Assembly (NCBI GenBank): GCA_964438705.1 | Contig: CAYTKQ010000002.1 | Coordinates: 163,770-227,769, forward strand | Direction: 5' to 3' | Origin: Christensenella sp964438705 | GTDB lineage: Bacteria > Bacillota > Clostridia > Christensenellales > Christensenellaceae | Length of the DNA stretch: 64,000 nt | Shown here: positions 59,286-64,000 of the stretch, in pieces | Layout of the letters: the number at the start of each line of letters is the position of its first letter | Position numbering within the stretch: the stretch's first letter is position 1 | Position numbers and translations under genes: made by a program | Notes under the pieces: generated by a model | What the model saw: the letters and a program-made list of their open reading frames with translations, nothing else | Told to the model about the DNA's origin: nothing | Databases searched by the model: none

Positions 59286-60941
59286 ATGAAAAAGAAACTG
59301 TTTCAGGAGCCGGGCCAGTGGATGCTGATGATCGCGCTGACGTTCTTTTTTGTCGTCGTTATGATCCTGCCGCTTGGCAGCCTGTTTTCCAAGGCGTTTC
59401 TCGATAGCTCCGGCGAATTTGTGGGACTTGCGAACTATGCCAAATATTTCACCACGCCGTCGCTTTCCGTTTCGGTGGGCAACACGATCGACATTTCGCT
59501 GTGGACGGCGGTTGTGAGCACCATCCTTGGCTTTGCGTTTGCGTATGCGCTGCGCCGCAGCCATCTGCGCTGCAAGACATTCTTGAAATATATGGCGCTG
59601 CTGCCGATCTTCATGCCGACAGTGGTGCACGGCCTCGCTCTCGTCTATTTGTTCGGGAATCAGGGGCTTGTGACCGGCCTCGGGTGGGACATCGGCCTTT
59701 ACGGGCGTACGGGCATCATCATGTCCGAAATCGTGTACACCTTTCCGCAGGCATTTTTGATGTTTGAGATCGCGCTCAATTTTTCGGACGGGCGGCTTTA
59801 TGAGGCGGCGGATTCCATGGGCTGCGGGCCGGTGAAGAGCTTTGTGCGTATTACGCTGCCCGAGCTGAAATACACGCTCATCAGCTCTCTGTTCGTGTGC
59901 TTTACACTTGCGTTTACGGACTTCGGCGCGCCGAAGGTGCTGGGAGGCAGCTTCAACGTGCTCGCCACGGACATCTATAAGCAGGTCGCGGGACAGTTCA
60001 ACATGAACATGGGCGCGGTGATCGGTACGCTGCTGCTGATCCCTGCTGTGCTCAACTTTGTTGTGGACCGCGTCACGAGCAAGAAAACGGACGGCACGGT
60101 GAGCGCAAAGGCGATTCCGCTGCGGATCAAGATTTCAAAGAAGCGGGATATTTGCCTCGGCGCCGTGTGCTGGTGCATCGTCGGCTTTTTCGGCCTGATG
60201 GTGGGCGTGCTGGTGATGGGCGCGTTTGTCAAATATTACCCGTACGACTTAAGCTTCACCCTCGATCATTTTTCGTTCAACCAGTCGACGGGTGGACTCA
60301 CGAGTTTTCTGAACTCGCTGTCCATGAGCTTGTTTTCCGCGCTGTTTGGCACGGTGTTCGTGTTTGTGTACGCGTATCTCATCGAAAAGGGCAAGGGTAT
60401 GGGGCCGTTCAAAAAGGCGGGGCGCGTTCTTTCCGCGCTGCCCATCGCGCTGCCGGGCATGGTCATCGGGCTGTCGTTCATCTTTTTCTTCAACGCCAAA
60501 AACAATCCGCTGAACTTTGTTTACGGCACAATGGCGATCCTTGTGCTTGCGAACATGATCCACTTTTACTCTGTGCCCTTCGTGACGGCTTCCGGGGCTT
60601 TGAGAAAGCTCGATAAGGAATACGAAAACGTCGCGCAAAGCATGAAGGTACCGTGGTATAAGACCTTTTTCAAGGTGAGCGTGCCCATATCGCTCCCCGC
60701 CATCCTTGAGATGTTCATGTTTTATTTCGTCAATTCCATGGTGACGGTCTCGGCGGTGGTGTTTCTGTATTCCGCAAACTTCAAGGTGGCGTCCATCGCC
60801 ATCACACACATGGAGGAAGCGGGAGATTTCGCGCAGGCGGCGGCCATGAGTCTGCTGATCCTCGCCGTCAATGTCGGCGTGCGCGCGGCATATGAACTGA
60901 TCGTAAAACGTTTAAAAAATCCAAAGAGAAAAGAGGCATAA
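59286..60941 (+). CDS. Fused ABC transporter permease, probably for 2-aminoethylphosphonate
   Basis: A 551-residue protein containing two BPD_transp_1 permease domains in tandem (about 60-270 and 330-540), 12 predicted TM helices, with EAA-type loops EAADSMGCGPVKSFVRITLP and ENVAQSMKVPWYKTFFKVSVP. It takes the place of separate PhnU and PhnV proteins, like AfuB/FbpB iron permeases. GTGAGG precedes ATG 59286. It is 2 bases from phnX. Confidence 0.92.
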   Translation: MKKKLFQEPGQWMLMIALTFFFVVVMILPLGSLFSKAFLDSSGEFVGLANYAKYFTTPSLSVSVGNTIDISLWTAVVSTILGFAFAYALRRSHLRCKTFLKYMALLPIFMPTVVHGLALVYLFGNQGLVTGLGWDIGLYGRTGIIMSEIVYTFPQAFLMFEIALNFSDGRLYEAADSMGCGPVKSFVRITLPELKYTLISSLFVCFTLAFTDFGAPKVLGGSFNVLATDIYKQVAGQFNMNMGAVIGTLLLIPAVLNFVVDRVTSKKTDGTVSAKAIPLRIKISKKRDICLGAVCWCIVGFFGLMVGVLVMGAFVKYYPYDLSFTLDHFSFNQSTGGLTSFLNSLSMSLFSALFGTVFVFVYAYLIEKGKGMGPFKKAGRVLSALPIALPGMVIGLSFIFFFNAKNNPLNFVYGTMAILVLANMIHFYSVPFVTASGALRKLDKEYENVAQSMKVPWYKTFFKVSVPISLPAILEMFMFYFVNSMVTVSAVVFLYSANFKVASIAITHMEEAGDFAQAAAMSLLILAVNVGVRAAYELIVKRLKNPKRKEA

Positions 60942-60943
60942 CA

Positions 60944-61714
60944 ATGAAATACAACACTGTGATACTGGACTGGGCGGGAACGGCTGTGGATTTCGGGTGC
61001 TTTGCACCCGTGGCGGCATTTCAAAAGGCATTCGAGCAGAGCGGAATATTTCCCACGATCGAGGAGACGCGCGCGCCCATGGGCATGAAAAAATGGGATC
61101 ATATCAAAAAAATGCTCGACGGGGAACGCCTCGCGGCGGAATTTTTTCGGAAATATGGACGTAAACCCGAGGAAGCCGACATCCAGAAAATTTACGACAC
61201 GTTCGAGGCGGAGCTGTTTGCGGTGCTCGACCAATACGCCGAGCCTCTGCCCGACGTGTGCGATACGCTGGAACGGCTGCGTTCCATGGGCGTGAAGATT
61301 GGCTCGACGACAGGCTACACCGCGCAGATGATGGAGATCGTCACGCGGGAGGCAGAAAAACACGGCTACGCACCGGATTGCTTGATCGCGCCGGACGATG
61401 TGTGCGGCATGGGGCGGCCGTATCCCTACATGATCTGGAAAAATTTGCGACAGATGGGGGTCAAGAACATCCACGAGGTGGTGAAGGTGGGTGATACGGA
61501 GGCGGATATCCGCGAAGGGAAAAACGCAGGCTGCATCTCCGTCGGTGTCATCAAGGGGTCGAGTATGCTCGGCTGGACGAGCGAGGAGTGGAACGCGGCA
61601 AGTGACGCCGCACGCAAGGAAGCGTGCGCAAGCGCGCGCAAGGCGTTTGAGGCGGCGGGCGCGGATGCGGTGCTTTTGGATATCACTGAGCTCCCCGCGT
61701 TTATGGAACGCTAG
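60944..61714 (+). CDS. phnX: Phosphonoacetaldehyde hydrolase
   Basis: A 256-residue HAD-superfamily enzyme that splits phosphonoacetaldehyde into acetaldehyde and phosphate. The nucleophile Asp lies in ILDWAGTAVDFG; the Schiff-base Lys is in the cap segment PMGMKKWDHIKK; GSTTGYTAQMM and KVGDTEADIREG complete the HAD core. It works directly after PhnW and is encoded with the transporter. Confidence 0.95.
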   Translation: MKYNTVILDWAGTAVDFGCFAPVAAFQKAFEQSGIFPTIEETRAPMGMKKWDHIKKMLDGERLAAEFFRKYGRKPEEADIQKIYDTFEAELFAVLDQYAEPLPDVCDTLERLRSMGVKIGSTTGYTAQMMEIVTREAEKHGYAPDCLIAPDDVCGMGRPYPYMIWKNLRQMGVKNIHEVVKVGDTEADIREGKNAGCISVGVIKGSSMLGWTSEEWNAASDAARKEACASARKAFEAAGADAVLLDITELPAFMER

Positions 61715-61729
61715 AAAGGAAGAACTGCA

Positions 61730-62833
61730 ATGTATGAGAATATACCCGACAACCCCTACCTGCTTTTGACGCCCGGCCCGCTTTCCACGTCTAAGGGCGT
61801 GCGCGCGGCGCTGCTGCGCGACTGGTGTACGTGGGACAAGGATTATAACGAAGAGATCGTGCAGACGATCCGCCGCAGGCTGGTAAAGCTCGCAACGAAA
61901 AGCCCGGAGGAATACACCGCCGTACTCATGCAGGGAAGCGGATCGTTTGCGGTGGAGGCTTGCCTGGGCAGCACGATCCCCAAAAGCGGAAAGCTGCTGC
62001 TTATTACAAACGGCGCGTACGGCGATCGTATGGAAAAAATGGCGGAGGTGATGTGGGTTGCAATCAATGTGCTTCGCTATGCGGAAACACAGGTACCGGA
62101 TATGGACGATGTGAAGCTCGCGCTCGAACGGGACGCGTCCATCACGCACGTGGCCATGGTGCACTGCGAGACGACAACGGGCATCCTCAATCCGCTGCGC
62201 AAGTTTGCTCAAACCGTTAAACCCTATGGAAAAATACTCATCATCGACGCAATGAGCTCGTTTGGCGGAATCCCGATGGATTTACATGATTTGGGAATCG
62301 ACTATCTCATCAGCTCCGCAAACAAGTGCATTCAGGGCGTACCGGGCTTTGGTTTTGTGATCGCGAAAAGAGAGCGGCTTGAGGAATGCGAGGGCAACGC
62401 GCGTTCCCTGTCCCTCGATCTTTACGATCAGTGGAAGAGCATGGACGAATCCGGAAAATGGCGGTTTACTTCGCCCACGCACGTTGTGCGCGCGTTTTAT
62501 CAGGCGCTGCTGGAATTAAAGGACGAAGGAGGGATCGCCGCGCGTTATGGCCGCTTCTGCGAAAACCACAGCGTACTGGTGGAAGGCATGGAGGAGGCAG
62601 GTTTTGAAACGCTGCTCCCGCGCGAGCTGCAGTCGCCCATCATCACATCCTTTCGCTACCCGTCGTCGGATTTTAACTTTGTCTGGTTTTACGAGGAGAT
62701 GAAGCAGAAGGGGTATGTGTTATATCCGGGCAAGATCTCGCAGGAGGATACGTTCCGCATCGGGACGATCGGCGAGGTGTTCCCGCGCGATATAAAAAAA
62801 TTAACGGAAACAGTTTTGGGGGTAATGAAATGA
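61730..62833 (+). CDS. phnW: 2-aminoethylphosphonate--pyruvate transaminase
   Basis: A 367-residue class V PLP aminotransferase: LLTPGPLSTSKGVRAALLRD, QGSGSFAVEACLGS, DAMSSFGGIP, and the PLP Lys in SSANKCIQGVPGFGF. It converts 2-aminoethylphosphonate and pyruvate to phosphonoacetaldehyde and alanine. GAAAGGAAG precedes the ATG. It overlaps the next gene by 4 bases, so the last enzyme is made together with it. Confidence 0.95.
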   Translation: MYENIPDNPYLLLTPGPLSTSKGVRAALLRDWCTWDKDYNEEIVQTIRRRLVKLATKSPEEYTAVLMQGSGSFAVEACLGSTIPKSGKLLLITNGAYGDRMEKMAEVMWVAINVLRYAETQVPDMDDVKLALERDASITHVAMVHCETTTGILNPLRKFAQTVKPYGKILIIDAMSSFGGIPMDLHDLGIDYLISSANKCIQGVPGFGFVIAKRERLEECEGNARSLSLDLYDQWKSMDESGKWRFTSPTHVVRAFYQALLELKDEGGIAARYGRFCENHSVLVEGMEEAGFETLLPRELQSPIITSFRYPSSDFNFVWFYEEMKQKGYVLYPGKISQEDTFRIGTIGEVFPRDIKKLTETVLGVMK

Positions 62834-63996
62834 AGGTATTTTGTTTGGGCGGCGCGGGCCGCATCAGCCGTGAATCGGTGTATGACCTGGTGCAGTACAC
62901 TGGATTTGAGCGCATAACCATCGGCGATTACGACGTTGCGGAGGCAGAGCGCGTGAAGGAATGGCTCGACGATCCACGCGTGGATGTGGTGAAGGCGGAT
63001 GTGACGGATGTGGAGGGAACGGCGGCAAAAATGAAGGGCTACGATGTGGTGATGGACGGCACGCAGATCACCCTCAACGGCAAATCCACCGAATGCATCG
63101 CAAAGGCGGGCTGCCACGGCGTGAACCTCAACGGCTTCGGCGAGGAAAACCAGTGGGCAGGGCTTTTTGAGCAGGCGGGCAAGGCGTGCGTGCCCGGCTT
63201 TGGCATGACGCCGGGCGTGACGCAGATGATGGCGATGCACGCGGCAAACCGCATGGATACCGTTTCAGAGGTCTATGTGTCGCACGGCGCGTTCCGGCCG
63301 TTCGCGTTTTCCAAATCCATCACAGAGACGACCACCTATGAATACGATCCCGACCTTGCCGGCCGCATCGTGTTCGAGGACGGCGAATACAAACAGGTGC
63401 CGCCCTTTGCCCGTCCGAGGAAGGTGATGCTGCCCGCACCGTATGGGGAAACGGAGCAGTATATCATCCCGCATTCGGAAACGCTTACTCTTTCACAGGC
63501 ATTGAAGGATAAGGGCGTACGCCTCATCGAGGTGCGCGGCACGTGGCCCAAGCAGAACATGACACTCGTGCGCGGGCTTTACGATTATGGCATCCTCAAA
63601 AATCCGGTGGTGCAGGTGGGAAGCGAAAGAATTGGCTTGATGACGCTGATCGGGGATTACCTTTGCAGCAGCGAGCAGGGTAAAAAGACGGCGCTTTATG
63701 GCTACGCACTGCACATCGAGGTCGTGGGTACGGTGGACGGAAAAAAAAGACGCGCGGTGCTCACCCACACGCATCCGGCATCCGACGGCAGCGTACCCGG
63801 ATGGGAAGGGCTGCGGGCCTACACGCGTAACGTGGGCATTCCGCTTGCCATCGCGGCGGAAATACTCGCGAAAGGCGGCGTAAAGAAAACGGGCGTGCTC
63901 ATCCCGGAGGACGCATTTTTGCCGCAGGACATCTTCGACGCGCTCAAAAAGAGGGACATCCTGATCCACGAGGAATGGGAAACGATAGCGGAATAA
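62830..63996 (+). CDS. Saccharopine dehydrogenase-like NAD(P)-dependent enzyme
   Basis: A 388-residue protein of the saccharopine/carboxynorspermidine dehydrogenase superfamily: N-terminal Rossmann domain (VFCLGGAGRISRESVYDLVQ; VVKADVTD), FGMTPGVTQMMAMHAAN, and a C-terminal alpha/beta domain (THTHPASDG). The family makes or breaks secondary amines between an amino compound and a keto acid or aldehyde. The ATGA overlap with phnW ties it to phosphonate use. Releasing 2-aminoethylphosphonate from an N-substituted form is one hypothesis. Four bases of non-coding sequence follow to the window end. Confidence 0.87.
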   Translation: MKVFCLGGAGRISRESVYDLVQYTGFERITIGDYDVAEAERVKEWLDDPRVDVVKADVTDVEGTAAKMKGYDVVMDGTQITLNGKSTECIAKAGCHGVNLNGFGEENQWAGLFEQAGKACVPGFGMTPGVTQMMAMHAANRMDTVSEVYVSHGAFRPFAFSKSITETTTYEYDPDLAGRIVFEDGEYKQVPPFARPRKVMLPAPYGETEQYIIPHSETLTLSQALKDKGVRLIEVRGTWPKQNMTLVRGLYDYGILKNPVVQVGSERIGLMTLIGDYLCSSEQGKKTALYGYALHIEVVGTVDGKKRRAVLTHTHPASDGSVPGWEGLRAYTRNVGIPLAIAAEILAKGGVKKTGVLIPEDAFLPQDIFDALKKRDILIHEEWETIAE

Positions 63997-64000
63997 GTAT

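Noticed and set aside
57073..60941. Ferric iron transporter
   Set aside because: Binding protein, ATPase and fused permease do resemble AfuABC/FbpABC, but direct linkage to phnX and phnW makes 2-aminoethylphosphonate the better substrate.
60722..62212. 496-codon minus-strand frame over permease and phnX
   Set aside because: Antisense to phnX and the permease, which carry all expected motifs; no binding site or recognisable domain.
1..64000. CRISPR arrays, transposases, integrases or phage genes
   Set aside because: No regularly spaced direct repeats and no protein with transposase, integrase or phage structural features was found in the window.

Overview
The window looks like a chromosomal segment of an anaerobic, spore-lineage-type Bacillota, most likely class Clostridia (Christensenellales is a guess). 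The grounds are GGAGG-type ribosome binding sites, TTGACA/TATAAT promoters (several with an extended TG -10), a T-box leader in front of a single-chain glycyl-tRNA synthetase, a DivIC-type septum protein, a YerB-like lipoprotein, a GSI glutamine synthetase, a DUF1667-containing glycerol module and a CymR-like Rrf2 pair. Genes are tightly packed, often with 4-bp ATGA overlaps. I see no phage, transposase or CRISPR array.

Region 1 (1-18,131, all +) is a catabolic island. It encodes a Gfo/Idh/MocA dehydrogenase fused to an M24 metallopeptidase, a BKACE (DUF849) enzyme, an SDR, a GntR regulator, an NAD-epimerase, an RbsBAC-type sugar ABC transporter, a flavodoxin-like reductase, an IolD-like ThDP enzyme, a second Gfo/Idh/MocA enzyme, an RpiB/LacAB-like isomerase, an IclR regulator, a two-piece transketolase and a methylmalonate-semialdehyde dehydrogenase. 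The set resembles cyclitol or inositol-type catabolism but lacks recognisable IolE, IolB, IolC and IolJ, so the substrate is unknown.

Region 2 (18,151-32,132) is mixed housekeeping: a c-di-GMP pair on the minus strand (degenerate GGDEF-EAL plus active-looking GGDEF), a 46-residue zinc-ribbon protein, a DHH phosphoesterase, a DUF1801 protein, a radical SAM protein, DivIC, a DUF3048 lipoprotein, glutamine synthetase, tRNA-Glu(CUC), a NYN/OST-HTH protein, and two Rrf2 regulators divergent from metY-cysK across a perfect inverted repeat that brackets the metY promoter.

Region 3 (32,180-43,883, +) has a glycerol/monoacylglycerol module (glpK, GlpA-like dehydrogenase, FAD/NAD oxidoreductase, DUF1667, lipase-like hydrolase), then a LacI regulator with two perfect operators heading a second RbsBAC-type transporter and an SGNH hydrolase.

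Region 4 (43,920-51,470) has a UbiB/AarF kinase-like protein with a phasin-like partner, cobT with an overlapping membrane-protein gene, then an RsgA GTPase fused to an RNHCP domain. The fusion gene is preceded by a strong promoter, a 12-codon leader peptide and two tandem intrinsic terminators, which looks like an antibiotic- or ribosome-sensing attenuator. glyS with an unusually compact T-box leader and a small zinc-ribbon membrane protein follow.

Region 5 (51,471-56,844, -) is a two-component system with a MacB/Bce-like ABC exporter (response regulator, kinase, two FtsX permeases, ATPase). Between kinase and permeases sits a 527-bp non-coding element bounded by 16-bp inverted repeats. Region 6 (56,970-63,996, +) is a 2-aminoethylphosphonate uptake and degradation operon (binding protein, ATPase, fused permease, phnX, phnW) ending in a saccharopine-dehydrogenase-like enzyme whose role there is unexplained.

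All calls come from reading the sequence and its translations; no database search was run.
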